A stretch of 64,000 nt of DNA from Paramacrobiotus metropolitanus (lineage: Eukaryota; Tardigrada; Eutardigrada; Parachela; Macrobiotidae): NCBI RefSeq assembly GCF_019649055.1, contig NW_026570228.1, forward strand, positions 2,294,001 to 2,358,000, in the 5' to 3' direction. The notes under the pieces were generated by a model. The model saw only the letters and a list, made by a program, of their open reading frames with translations, made no database searches and was not told the origin of the DNA. Made by a program: the position numbers and the translations under genes. Position 1 is the first letter of the stretch, and the number at the start of each line of letters is the position of its first letter. This document shows, piece by piece, positions 1-11,306 of this stretch.

Positions 1-2639
1 AGGAAGACGTTCCAACAGCATGGAGAGCATATGACAGTCGGTGCAAATTTGCAGATTCAGAAGACTTTTCTTTAAAAATGCCACAATAACACTCCACACT
101 TCCGCCTATTAACGCATTACATATGTAAATTTACAATGTCAACTATCAAATCATTTCTGAAAAAAATTGGAAGGTAATCCGTAAAAGATCATTATTTTTG
201 TTGCAACTAACACAATACTTTTAAACAACACGTTTATTCACAACTGTATTGCCCCTTCTCACGTTTTCTATTTCGAATACAAGCAACAAACAAGAAAACG
301 GTCACAAATACAGAATGTACTCGTAAACTGCAATTCAACGGATCTTTTTCATCCTTGTAAAAAGTATGACTGAGTAGAAGTACGACTTTCACCTGTAAAC
401 TGGGAGGACACTTGTCGAGGAACTCCGTAACCTGAATTAACCGTTCTGGATTTTTTACGGTATGATTTAGTTCCATGTCGAATTCGCCATCCACCAGCTG
501 CAGAAAAAAAGTGACAATATACTGAACAAGTAACGATATACTCGTATATACCAGGAACTAAATTTGATCAAGTATCGCAAGCGATCCAGCCAGCGATTAT
601 AAAGTACTGCATAAAGTAAAAACCCAGTAAAAGTTTTCGCAAAATCAGAATAATTATAAGCAGTATCCATTTACCAAAGACAAATCAACGATACAACAAG
701 GAAGAAAGCGTTGGCAAATGAAGCTAATGCTCATCTGTCTACTGCCATCGTTACCATCTTTATTACAGGTAATATTTCACATAAATTTCCTAAAAAATTT
801 TCAATTTAATCAAGTTCGCAGTTCAAGTAATTTTAATATTATCACGCACACTCTATAAAACCTCCCAGCTACGGGTAGGCGTAAAAACAGCGCATTTATT
901 TTGTAGAATGCAAATAAACAGGTAATAAAAGGAATTTCACTCGAATTTCTTTTCACATTTTCCCTTATCATTATCTCAAGCCATTATTTTGGATAACTTT
1001 TTTGAATATCAGCAAAATCATTAAGGGAATTAATCGGTCCATGCACTCTGTTAACGGCGCTGAACAGCCATTAAATCTAATTTAGATCACCGTGATGATG
1101 AAGTCGGCTTACATTTTCCATTTCATACACTGCATTTTGACAGTTAAAAAATCATGAAAGAATGGGAGACTTTAAGTTAACAAGTAAACTGTCTCACAGT
1201 TCTGGCAATCAATAAGCAACAGACTACATGCTGTGCTGAAAGAGTCCATTAATACGGCTTTTATAATCTATCGATTGTGATGGTTCAATACATAAACATG
1301 CGATCCGATAAGCGCAACCGGAATTCAGCCATACTAATCAAATGCCAACAATCGGAGGCGCAAAAATCAATGAATCCTCTCCAATTGTCCTTAGCAGACT
1401 TTACACACACTTCTTTATAGGACAAATTCAATACAAAATTCTGTTGACTTATACCATACGACGAATCGCATGAATTTTTAACACTAACAATAATTTTCAC
1501 TTGTTTACAAAACTGTTTTCAGCACACACCGCTGCAAAAATGTTGAAGTACTAACATTTTCCGGTAACTACTCACCCCACGCACAACGCGCTCAATTAAT
1601 ACAGGAAACAAAAAATATTCCATTATAAAAAATTTTATGAAGACACTTAAAGTTCAAAATTTAAGATCAAAAGATGTAGAAGTATTAATCAATTTTTTTA
1701 CCGTTCAGGTTTTAAAATTATACAAGAAATAATATCCCAGTATATTCTCGATTCAGTGAAGTGAATGAAAGGTCCAGCACTTACTTACACTCTGTACCAA
1801 TCCGTGAAGTACCTGCTTTAACAGTTCTGTACTGGAAATGAACATTCTAGAAAAATTTCAGGAAAACTAGCACTTAAAAAATTCCTTTCGGTGAAATGCT
1901 TCAGTTAAACGTTAAAAAAAATAGTATGCAAACACATAAAATGCAAAAACAAAGGATCAGGAGAACTGCAACTATAGCTCAAAAACCACTCTATTTATCA
2001 AACATTCATAGTAAACATTTATGTAACTTCTTAATCTTCTAAAATTAAACTGTTGTTCTATTAGCACAACAACAACAAGCAAAATAATTAGCTTTTTCAA
2101 GTCCACATTAATTAACGCTGACTTACCACATTGAGTGCGATATCGGCCACCTGCTGGCTGGTGAGTGTTCCCTTGGAGAAGCCCTCCAGCACGCGCGCCA
2201 GGGCATCCCCATCCGTCACCACCTCATCCACACGCAGCGTCTCCGGCTCCTTAATCCGCTGCAGCTCCAGCGGTATGTCATGCAGCTCCTGCAGGCTCTC
2301 TTCCTCATGATCGGAGGGAATCGGAGTGGCATCATCCTCCGTCACCGTCGTCTCCAGCGGAACATCCACAACAGGCGCCGCTTCTTCGTCCACATCGCGC
2401 ACCGCCGTTCCCGGGATGCTGGTCACCTGCACCACATCCTCCGTGGTCGGGTGGTCGGTATACTGCACCTCCACCGTGCTGGTCGGGGAATCGGTGCGGG
2501 GCTTATCATCGGAGACAGCGTGGAGTGCTGCGTCACCCGATGCCACCAGGTCTTCGCTGTCTGATTCTGTCACGACGGTTTCGGTCGGTTCAGTCGGTGA
2601 TGGATGCGGCGATGACGGTGTGTCTTCCGAATCCATCAT
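1..2639 (-). CDS. NBEA/LRBA-like: Neurobeachin/LRBA family BEACH protein, N-terminal three exons (partial)
   Basis: Large BEACH-WD40 scaffolds of this family act in vesicle trafficking and membrane-protein sorting. The gene runs off the left edge, so only the N-terminus is here. Exons 2127-2639, 393-497 and 1-105 (cut by the window edge) join in phase 0 with donors GTAAGT and GTGAAA and acceptors ctgcag and aatag. Exon 1 starts at ATG 2639, two codons that follow an in-frame stop, and encodes about 145 acidic, Ser/Thr/Pro-rich residues and then the conserved start. The spliced protein reads LVDGEFDMELN and later AEVWSVIVAFLKKS; remembered vertebrate neurobeachin has LVGGEFDLEMN and AEIWSMFTAILRKS at the same places. 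The match continues through NLQICTD. Intron 1 (498-2126) shows no other coding. The BEACH, PH and WD40 parts would lie off-window. Neurobeachin and LRBA cannot be told apart from this part. Confidence 0.85.
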
Positions 2640-3589
2640 GACTGATGATTAAACGGATGAAATCACCACTAACCAAAATAAATTCAATTAAGAGGGGAAA
2701 TGGAGAGGAAATTGTGCGTAATGGTGTAAATAATACATCTCCCTGTAAACTGGTGCACATCGTACACAGTGACAGCAGGGCATCTATGCTAAGCACAGGA
2801 TAAACAACAGCAGCCACCTGTATAATCTACTGCGCAGCCTGCGCTTATAACAAGGCGAATAATGCAATGCAGGACTTTTACCCAGTTTTATTCACATCCG
2901 GAGGAAATGAACTTCGTCCCGCTTAAAACGTAAGCTCTCGGATTATGGATGTGCCCAAAATCAGATACTGATGGTAAATAAAAATAAAGCAGTCCGAAAT
3001 TCAATTAACTAATAAGTATCAATTTCATTAATACTGAAAATTTGATAGAAGTTTTGGTTTTTGATCCGTCATTTTCAAAATTTTTCAGTTTTTAAGTTGC
3101 TATAAACGTGGATTGTGGAAACACGGATAAACGTACGGCGACATACGTAGCGTAGTGGCCGTACGTTCAATAGCAGATACGCTTTTGTTGACATGACGTC
3201 CGTTCGTGACGCGACAGCTGGTACAAGCTGTACGGAGGAAAGCGATTTTGCTACCCGTCGTTGCTCATGAATGAATCACTCTGCTTTCCCATTTTAAATT
3301 TTCCCGTTTCCGTTCTACCATTGCATTTGACTTTTTTGTGTTTCCACTCAATATATAGGCACAATTAGTGTGCATTTGTTGACTTTTTACAGCTGATTGT
3401 TGTATTTTTGTGTGAGTGATGTGATTTTAAAGTTTTCTTTGGGGATTACAGCAGATATTTCGAAGGGATTCGGACGATACGATATCCTTCTTTTCACGCC
3501 TGGATTTGCTCATTTGCAGTTATATTTCTTGAAACATTGTGAGTTTTCTGTTTTCATGTGATTCGGGTCGTCAACCTTAGCACGAGAAG
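2640..3589. promoter_or_regulatory. Divergent promoter region between the neurobeachin-like gene and BROX
   Basis: About 950 bases separate two genes transcribed away from each other. I see no convincing coding exon here. The stretch must hold both 5' UTRs and promoters. A TATATAG string lies at 3352-3358 on the plus strand, about 230 bases before the BROX start codon, and a CRE-like TGACGTC-type string is near 3193. Both are weak, unaided pattern calls. Confidence 0.4.
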
Positions 3590-6040
3590 ATGTCCCACTG
3601 GTTTCATCGAAATCCCATTAAAGCAACGGCACCACAGAAATTCGATGTGAAAGGATGCACGACGGACGGACAGGCTTTGAAACTATGCGGGTAGGTCCCG
3701 GTAGGACTGTAAGAATTGCCTTCGCTTTGCACGGCTGCATCTAGTTAAATTGGTTAATCCCTGTTAAATGTTAATTGATAATTAGCATTTCACTGTGTTT
3801 GTCTTGGTTTACGTTCAAATGCATTCTTTCCTTAGACCTTCTGATTTTTGGTTTGAATTTTGAGCTGTTGCTTTCCTAAACATGACGAAATACTGCTTGT
3901 GGAATTGTACTTACTTTGAGATTCGTATGTCAATCAGTATGTGTGCATTGCGCAGAAATCATGATAAAATATGATCGTTTTAGATTTTATTAGCGTTGAT
4001 TAGCTATTTTTATGCTATTAGTAGTACCTAATACCTAGTACTTCATTCACCATGCAAAAGTCAACTTTAAAACTTAATTATGGTCATCGGAATGGCTTCG
4101 TCCCTTCGAAATTCTAACGGATTAATGTTGTAAAGGATTTATTTTGTATCCACGTAGTAAACGTTAAAAATAACAGTTACTGTATTTTTTGTAATTTAAT
4201 TTTGAGTTGTTTTGTTTAACTGTTTTCCAGAGATCTCCGGCAATGTCGAGCGCAGCTGTTAACCATCCTCACATCACCATCCCAGAGTGTAGCGGATGTA
4301 GTAATGGCATACACCAACTACGTCTCCCTACTGCAAGGTCTACTACAAGCATGTGATGAACGCGGCGGGGAAAGTAAACTGCGCTACTTCTACATGTTCC
4401 GCTGGTCCAATTCCATTATCCCGGATGCTTCCGTGGAGCAGCAGGATGCCATGTTTGAGCTGATTCATATTTCCATCAATCTGGCACTGTGGTATATGAA
4501 GCGTGCGGCTTTTGTCGCTTCCAAAGACAGGTACAGCGTGTATACTGTCGTGTTATGTCAATACTGTACCATTGATGCTGTGTGTTTGTTATGCTAGCAT
4601 ATCGGTCGATGAAGCTAAGGAGGTGCATCGATGCTTACGTTTGGCGGCGGGCGTTTTCAAAGAAATGCAGACCAACTATACCGGCAGATTACTGGGCGAA
4701 ACGCCCAAATCCACCGATGTGGATTCCCGGGTTTTGGTGGCGTATGTTAATCAGTGTTCCGCCGAAGCCCAAGAAGGTGAGAAAACGGTGGCGGTTGGTG
4801 TATCGTTTGTGGAAGTTTTTTTGTTTGTTGTAGTGACCATTGCACAGGCCATTGAACGGAAGCATGCACCAGCCCTTATATCTGCCCTTGCCAATGAAAC
4901 CGCCAAATTGTTTATTGGTGCTGATGCGTCGTTGGCTAAAGTTGAAGAAGTCTACGTGGGAAAATGGCGCAGATACCTCCAGTTGAAAGGAGCCATTTAT
5001 GAAGCATGCGTGAGTGAAATCATCAGTTGCAGTTCTGGTCATATGGAGCGCATAAATATCACTACGTTGTTTTTTAGAAATGCAGTGTATCATCGTACTT
5101 AATTTAGCGGTATGATCAGTAAAGATAAAGCGGTACGAGTACTTAAACATAGAAATGTGATACATCATAAAAATGTGAACTGGCAAGAATACGAACTTTT
5201 CAAATATAGATGCAGAGAAGATGTATAAATATATTTACACTACTCTAGATAAGCGTTCGTATGATACAGACTTCGGACATTTCTCTTTTACTTCGAGATA
5301 TGCAAACATTTTTTACAGGCCTACTGCTACTGCGGTGAAAATCTTCTAGCGCAGGATAAATGTGGGGAAGCAATAAAGGCGCTGCAAGAAGCGAACAAAG
5401 GTGCGACGAGAAATTGTTATGATTATGGAAACTCAGACATATCCAGTTACGTTGTACAATGTTTGTTGCAGCTTTTGATTCCTCGCTTGAACTGTGTAAA
5501 GAGTATGCCAAAGCCAAAGGAGTCGGTTCCACTGTGAAGCCGGAGCAACACATCTTTTTCCGAAACCTACGAGCACGCGTTGATCGTACTTTGGAGAAAT
5601 GCGAACGCGAAAATGGCATGATGTTAGTATTATTTACAGTTTTTGATTTTCATCCAATAAGGCAACTGGTGTATGACTTCACAGTTATCATCAAAAAGTT
5701 CCTGATGTTCCCCCGGAACTGGAAATGAAAGCCACCTTCGGCCTGGTTAGTCCAGAAACATTCACCTTGCCTCCATTGCATCCACAGTGGACGCCGGCAA
5801 CATACAAAGCCTTCGATTTGGGCCAAATCAAACGTGAAAACAAGGTTTTTAACGGAGTGTTTTAACGGATAGCTTGATGATGTTGGACTGTTATAAATTA
5901 GTTGACTAATCGTCTAAATGGCATTGCAACAGAATAACGGATGGGCCAAGAAAGGAGGCAGTCTTCCCCGTGTTGAAGAAGAGCCGATTCCTTTTTCCAA
6001 AGGCATGGAATCAACATCTAGCGGTTGTTCGATACAGTAA
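3590..6040 (+). CDS. BROX: BRO1 domain-containing protein BROX, farnesylation-motif C-terminus
   Basis: BROX proteins have a Bro1 domain that binds ESCRT-III CHMP4 and a lipidated C-terminus that targets membranes, including the nuclear envelope. Eight exons: 3590-3690, 4231-4530, 4598-4776, 4834-5009, 5319-5400, 5472-5622, 5685-5844, 5933-6040. All phases agree and give 418 residues, against about 411 in human. It opens MSHWFHRNPIKATAP, nearly the human start, and keeps long blocks such as DEAKEVHR, AQAIERKHAP, DKCGEAI, LCKEY, TVKPEQH and TLEKCERENG. The last exon ends GCSIQ followed by TAA. CSIQ fits a CaaX box (Cys-aliphatic-x-Gln), as human BROX ends CYIS, so farnesylation is expected. 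The donor of the last intron (GTTTTT at 5845) is weak, but no other phase-0 option avoids a stop. Introns of 61-67 bases occur beside one of 540 bases. Confidence 0.95.
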
Positions 6041-6666
6041 TATTCTGGTGTCTTGCTCCTCCTGGTTCGAATTCCAAGTCAATGGATTTATTCTGACATT
6101 TACCGGTTGGATTTTGTTGGAAGTATTTTCTAGCACCTATAGAAGCATTAAGGCTCGTGATTTTTATTTTTAAATTTTAGGCATCTTGTAAGTGAAGCGC
6201 CGTATCTTAATTACTGCATAATGATTCTGTATTACTTGCAGAAATTATTTTTCACTCAAGAATTATGCTTTGAAAGGAAATGTCTATGGTTTTTACACCA
6301 CTATTAGTTTTTGTGTATTGTCTGTATCTATTGTATATGTAATTTCAAAATATTACAGAAAGTTTTCAACGTTTATTCCGGAGATTGAACCGTAGTGCAT
6401 TTTTACGAACATGCATACTGTGATAAATACTGAAGAAGCAGTACTTGAAGTACGAGTAGTTACGATACTTACTGGTTCATGGAAAATTGGAAATAAAATA
6501 CGTTACCTAAGTACGGCAATACTTTGTCGCTGCAGTTTGATAGATAGCTAAATGTTACAACATAACACGACGTCTAAATATTTTGGAAAATACATAGTTC
6601 AGTCAAAGTTACTGCAGACCCTTTCAAAGCAAGAATTCCTGTGAGTACAAGTATACCGCTAGAAAA
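6041..6666. other. Convergent 3' intergenic region
   Basis: This stretch lies between the end of BROX on the plus strand and the end of the first TM-PDZ gene on the minus strand. It should hold both 3' UTRs. I see no coding signal. Part of it belongs to the duplicated block that reappears near 10.7-11.3 kb. Confidence 0.4.
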
Positions 6667-8598
6667 TCAGAAAAGCGCTCCAGTTTCCATATCATAACCA
6701 ATCTTGTGTATATACTTGATCTTCAATATTTTTGTTGCGGTGCTGTTTAATAGGACCAGGGCCTCGGTAATGGAGATGTTCTTTGGGTTCTGCAACAGCA
6801 TGAATAATTTAAAAATGAACAAAAAAAATCACTAAACTTGCCTGCAAAAATTATGAAAAGTATTTTTTAATTTCCATCATTTACCGGCTAGTAACAATAT
6901 CTATTACATTATGGCTGCGTGCACGGGTAAACACGGGCGCTGGCTGCGTGCACGGCTAATTTATTTAACTAAATTAATTTAATTAAAACATTCAAAGTAA
7001 GAAAAAAGCGTACACGGGAGACCAAGACGAAATGAAAATAACCACATAAAATATATTTGCACTACATATTCCTGGATCATGGGCCCATGGCATGTAAAAA
7101 AATATGTCAAAAAACCGGTAGAAAAACCGGTTGTGATTGTACAGAACGTGGGAAACTACGTATAAAACCTGTTACGGCCAAAATTCGACAGACGTGAAAA
7201 AATTAAAAAACGGCCGACACGTAAAGGTGAGAAAACTGAAATTTATAATACCGTGCACGCAGCCAACACCCGTGTTTTCCCGTGCACACAGCATCGACCT
7301 ATTTATTATGGTAACCCCTGACGAGCACGTGCCCTTTCGTCCGTTTAAAGTTAAACTACAGGTACTTCCGCGGTCGCGGCTGTTAGTAATACTCACTTTC
7401 CAATCGATTTGCAAAATCAGATCTCCCACACGAAAGCTGGGTGTCCGTGTCCTCGTGATCATCAAGACTGTCTTATTGTCCAAGGTAAAACCGTCACAGT
7501 CGAATGATAAAGCCGAGTCGCTACCGCCCAACACAACCCGCTTTATATGGAACAGATTAGGCGAATCCTTTAGGCTCTTTTGGCAGTTCCGGAAAGGGCA
7601 CCTTTTCTGAAGTATAGTAAGCGAATCAACATTATCGCATTTATCATTTGCGGTTCACTATCGTATCGTTCCAAGTCCTTACCACATTTCGTTCCCTTTT
7701 CCCGAATGAGACGATGATTTTATCAATATCGTCATCTGCTACGGATGGTTTATTGGGTTCCGAGGGAATAACATCCGGATCCGGAGGTTCAGCTCTTTCA
7801 TCCATGCGTTCCACCCAGTTGTCCAATTTTCCTAGGACTTCTTCCATGCTTGTGCCCGTACAAACAGATTCTATAAATATACAGAGTAGAAAGAGGACAA
7901 CCAAGATGAAGAAGCCGGCCAGCCCATAACATAAAACAATTCCCACGTTTCCCTGAAAGCAAACACTAATATAAAGATTATCCGTACACTGTAAAGTGCA
8001 ACCTTAATCGTATATACTCGCATACCAGGAATTCAGTAAATGTTAAAGCACCATCTTTTTCTGCCGATTGATCCGTGGCAGAAGCGTTTGCATTGGAACT
8101 AGAGTGATTTGTGCTCTATAAAACAAACAGTTTACCGGTTGCAATCAAACATCACACCTTTTTTCCCCAGATTCGCACAGCTACCTCTAGCAGTACAATC
8201 AGTGAGTGCTTTTGTTACGTTTCAAAACGTTAAAGGTGTTATCAGTTTCGCTGCATATGTACGTTTTGAAAATAACTCAAGAAAGGGGTGGATAAAAATT
8301 TACAATGGTTCGCGATAAATTATCAATGAACTGGTAGAAAAAAGAACTGGTAGAAAGAAGCCAGCCGACTCACCGGGTTCTGTCGCGGCAGAGGTTTATA
8401 ATTGCCACATACACCACCGTTTATTCGCAACAACCATAGAACGATGAAAACTTTAATCAAACCACATTTCAGCCCACTTTCCAAGAAAAACTTTTTCTTC
8501 GAAACACTCGTCTTGTTAGTGGCCGGCGTTGGTTTCGGGTGCGCTGGGCAGGAAATAACCGGTCGTCGATGCTTAACAGACTTCTTGAGCATAGTCAT
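6667..8598 (-). CDS. Single-pass membrane protein with C-terminal PDZ-like domain, copy 1
   Basis: I do not recognise this protein as a named family. Five exons, all phase 0: 8374-8598, 8026-8115, 7683-7952, 7397-7606, 6667-6789, giving 305 residues. Exon 3 opens with a strong membrane span (about residues 108-134, VGIVLCYGLAGFFILVV and on), followed by an acidic stretch with PDVIPSEP and KRERN. Exons 4 and 5 form a compact PDZ-like fold at about residues 230-300: GFTLDN, then FRVGDLILQI, then ITEALVLLN and LKIKYI. These match the beta-strand, GDxILxIN and alphaB/betaF pattern of PDZ domains. A short hydrophobic run (LIKVFIVLWLL) in exon 1 may be a signal or a second span. The paralogue at 11.3-12.5 kb supports every splice site from exon 2 onward. 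The start (ATG 8598, with another at 8592) is a guess. PDZ assignment is by pattern; the ligand is unknown. Confidence 0.72.
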
Positions 8599-9165
8599 AG
8601 TTGTTAACTTGTTAAACAAATATTACGTTGTACAAAAATTCAGAGCGCCTCTGAAGTGTTGCACAGCAGCAGTAAAACGTCCATTCTTACTTCAGAGAAC
8701 AACCGCAGTAACCGCACTGAAATCATACACACTGTAGAAATTGGAATATATAAGAGATATGTTCCGTGTCAAACACACTTTTTGTACTATGTTGCAAAAA
8801 GATGTTATTTACAAATCTGAAGGCATGCACTGCAATGTAGACGTGGAAAACAACAAATTTCACCGTTAAACTCTGGTCTCCGTACTTATACGTACTTCGT
8901 AGTTCTATAAATATGATTACCTATATCTGAAATTCGGAACAATATCCCGTATAACACAGGCAGCGATCGATACTCTTCGGCACCACCGTCTGCTTGGACC
9001 ATACGAGTTTTCAGTGCAGACGCTTGGACATATAGGCGCACTGCGCTATCGTAATTACAGGACATCATGGAAATCACGAATACAGTAATCATAATGTGTC
9101 GCATTTATAGACAGTTGTGTGGCTGATTCAGTGGGCCGATTCAGTACTCTTCTGCTCCTTCACCC
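8599..9165. other. Upstream region of TM-PDZ copy 1
   Basis: No exon is supported here. It probably contains the promoter of the minus-strand TM-PDZ gene and the 3' UTR of the small gene candidate ending at 9166. A 72-codon open frame at 8886-9104 on the minus strand, with a hydrophobic start, is possible but has nothing else in its favour. Confidence 0.3.
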
Positions 9166-10057
9166 TTAAGCACCGGTACCGTATCCTGTCTGGACTTCCG
9201 AAAGCCAATGGGCTGTTTTATCATACAGTTCTTTATAGGCTTGCACTTTAAAAATCTGAAATATACTGTACGCATTTGAGTTGATTAAACCCAAATTAGG
9301 ATTGTCTTGCAAAAACCGAAGTGTCTACAATTTCAATTATTAAGGATTATCTAAATCACAAATTACAACATAAGCTTCGTATAGCAAATCTGAATGCCAT
9401 TTTAAAATTATTTTAAAATTATGGAATGCGTTGCATGCATTGCATCAAACAGCACTGCATCATGAAGCACAAATAAGCTAAGCTAAGTATAAGATTTTCT
9501 TGAAGATAAAAATTAAGCTAAAAAGTTATCCAGGATTTACTGCAGCAGTCATATGCATGGTAAAGATTCGCGCTTTTCGGTAATGATTTTTGTCTCCGGG
9601 TGGTGAATTGTGCTTCTAATTGAGCGTGCCGAGCGTAAAGTAGATTAAAGTAGTACAAATTTATAGAATACTGCTTTTTCGATAAGGTTTGAGTTATATA
9701 TCACCGGGCCTATATAGTGCGGTGTTGCACAGATTACCGGTCCTCCGGTACTACTTTAGTACCTCTACTGCTACAGTTTTATGATGCATCCAGGCATCAC
9801 GGAGGGTTTCCAATGTGCATGTATTCCCCAAGACTGGTAAAACACATTCGTTTTGCTTTTGCATCTTCTCCGGTTAAAAAGCTGCAACTGGAATGAGTAC
9901 AACTTTAATTTATATCATCGGCTACAACCTGATGCATGGTACCGAAAGGAACGCAAATGGCGCCATCGCTGATGTTGTTCTGTTTGAGTTCAGTAGAGCC
10001 TTGGCTTTCAGCAAATCGTGTTTTCCATGTTTTAACGATGAGCCAAACTATGATCAT
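9166..10057 (-). CDS. Small three-exon gene candidate, 91 residues, function unknown
   Basis: Proposed exons are 9943-10057, 9763-9833 and 9166-9255. Phases close exactly (1, then 0) and give 91 residues from ATG 10057 to TAA. The start is hydrophobic (MIIVWLIVKTW), suggesting a membrane anchor or short signal. The C-terminal half is rich in helix-favouring residues (TLETLRDAW, VQAYKELYDKTAHWLSE). Donors are GTACCA and GTACTA, acceptors ttaccag and atttcag; the donors are mediocre. A TATATATA string lies only about 15 bases before the ATG, too close to be a normal TATA box for this start. I recognise no family. It sits between the two TM-PDZ copies on the same strand. It could be a chance assembly of open frames; a transcript would settle it. 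Confidence 0.35.
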
Positions 10058-10627
10058 TGAATGCGCTAGTATATATAGTTACCGTTCATTCTCAGGTTCT
10101 TGCTTTTTGCGCCACTTTGGTTTTTGAAGTGTATGTTGCAGGTACACGTAAATACTAGTACTTATCTAAAGGTCATTACACAATACAGGTTCACCGAAGG
10201 CCGAAATCCGCGGCTTAATTTTTCAGACTGTGATTCCTATCACACAAAAGCGAGCAAAAGAAAAACTGATGAAGTTTAATTATGCCGCGGTGCTAGACGT
10301 TCACTTATTTATTACTCTCGTGTATGCGTGGAATTGGATGCATCATGCAGCATATTGCGAGCATAGCAGTTATATTAGTACCAGTTACTGACCTGGTGAG
10401 TGGGAATCAACCTACCCTTATGCGAGCTTATAAGATGATTTCCCATCTCTGTGTAATATTCGGAGTGTTTAGAAATGTGCTAAAGTGTCGGTCGGTATTT
10501 TGTTTTCAGCACTGATTGAACTCTGATTTATTTCCGTAGCTATTAAAAAAGTGTCTTAATTCTTCAGATAAATACGATATTTACAGATAGATACTTGCGG
10601 GCAATCGTCTGAATAGAATTGCAACAG
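10058..10627. other. Intergenic sequence
   Basis: I see no coding exon or RNA gene here. It lies between the small gene candidate and the duplicated BROX fragment and probably includes the left breakpoint of the duplicated block. Confidence 0.3.
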
Positions 10628-10744
10628 GATAAATAACGGATGGGCCGAGGAAAGAAGCGGTCTCCCCAGTACCCAGTGTTGGAGAAAAATCGATTCCTTA
10701 CTCATGGAATCAACGTCTACAGTAGCGGTTGTTCGATATAGCGT
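10628..10744 (+). pseudogene. Duplicated fragment of the last BROX exon
   Basis: This stretch repeats the terminal BROX exon at 5933-6040. Shared runs include ataacggatgggcc, catggaatcaac and agcggttgttcgata, and the acceptor-side attgcaacag is also kept. Small insertions shift the frame: the C-terminal CSIQ-stop is not preserved and reads through instead. No other BROX exon is found nearby, so it cannot encode a Bro1 domain. It marks one end of a block duplicated together with the TM-PDZ gene downstream. It is best read as a non-functional passenger, unless it now serves as 3' UTR of a neighbour. Confidence 0.75.
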
Positions 10745-11306
10745 ACTATGTTTTGTTTTGCAGTTCCGAATTCGAGCTGCAACTTGCAAGTCAGTGGATT
10801 TATTCTGGCATTTGCCGGTTATTTCCTGGCACCACTGGAAAGTAAAACATAAGAACTGGTCACGACTGGTGATTTTATTTTTGAATTTTATGCAGGTATT
10901 TAAAGGTGCATTAGACTGTTATTCTCTATTGCCTGCAAGTGTTTTTCGTGAAGGATTGCTGAGACCGAAGGACTGCAGTATGTAAGTTACTTAAGTTAGA
11001 ATCTTTTATTCCGAAGTTACTCATAGGCTTGTAATGCGTCAGTAAACATGCTGTGATAATACAGTACTATTACAACGAAGAAGAAATTCGGAAAGTTACT
11101 GCTTCAAGGAAATACGTGCAGAATTAAAAGGTACAATATTACTACATATAACAGTGACACTACTTTTGCAATTTGATAGATCCAAATTCCAGAAAACTGT
11201 AAACACGACACCAATCAGTTTTGGACAATAAACAAGTCAACGCTGCTGAAGAGTCAACATTTAAAACACGCGAATTCTTTTTGTGGGTAGCGGTACCGCT
11301 AAAGAA
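10745..11306. other. Diverged duplicate of the BROX to TM-PDZ interval
   Basis: By position this corresponds to 6041-6666 in the first copy. Short matching stretches (for example around the gatttttatttt and attttatgcagg area versus 6150-6180) suggest common origin, but it has diverged. No gene is seen. Confidence 0.3.

Noticed and set aside
2280-2652. Plus-strand open frames over the neurobeachin first exon
   Set aside because: They are antisense to a Ser/Thr/Pro-rich real exon whose biased composition removes stops on the other strand. The minus-strand frame has family homology and splice sites.
8886-9104. 72-codon minus-strand frame with a hydrophobic start
   Set aside because: No homology, no part in the duplicated block and no clear partner exon. 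It may be chance.
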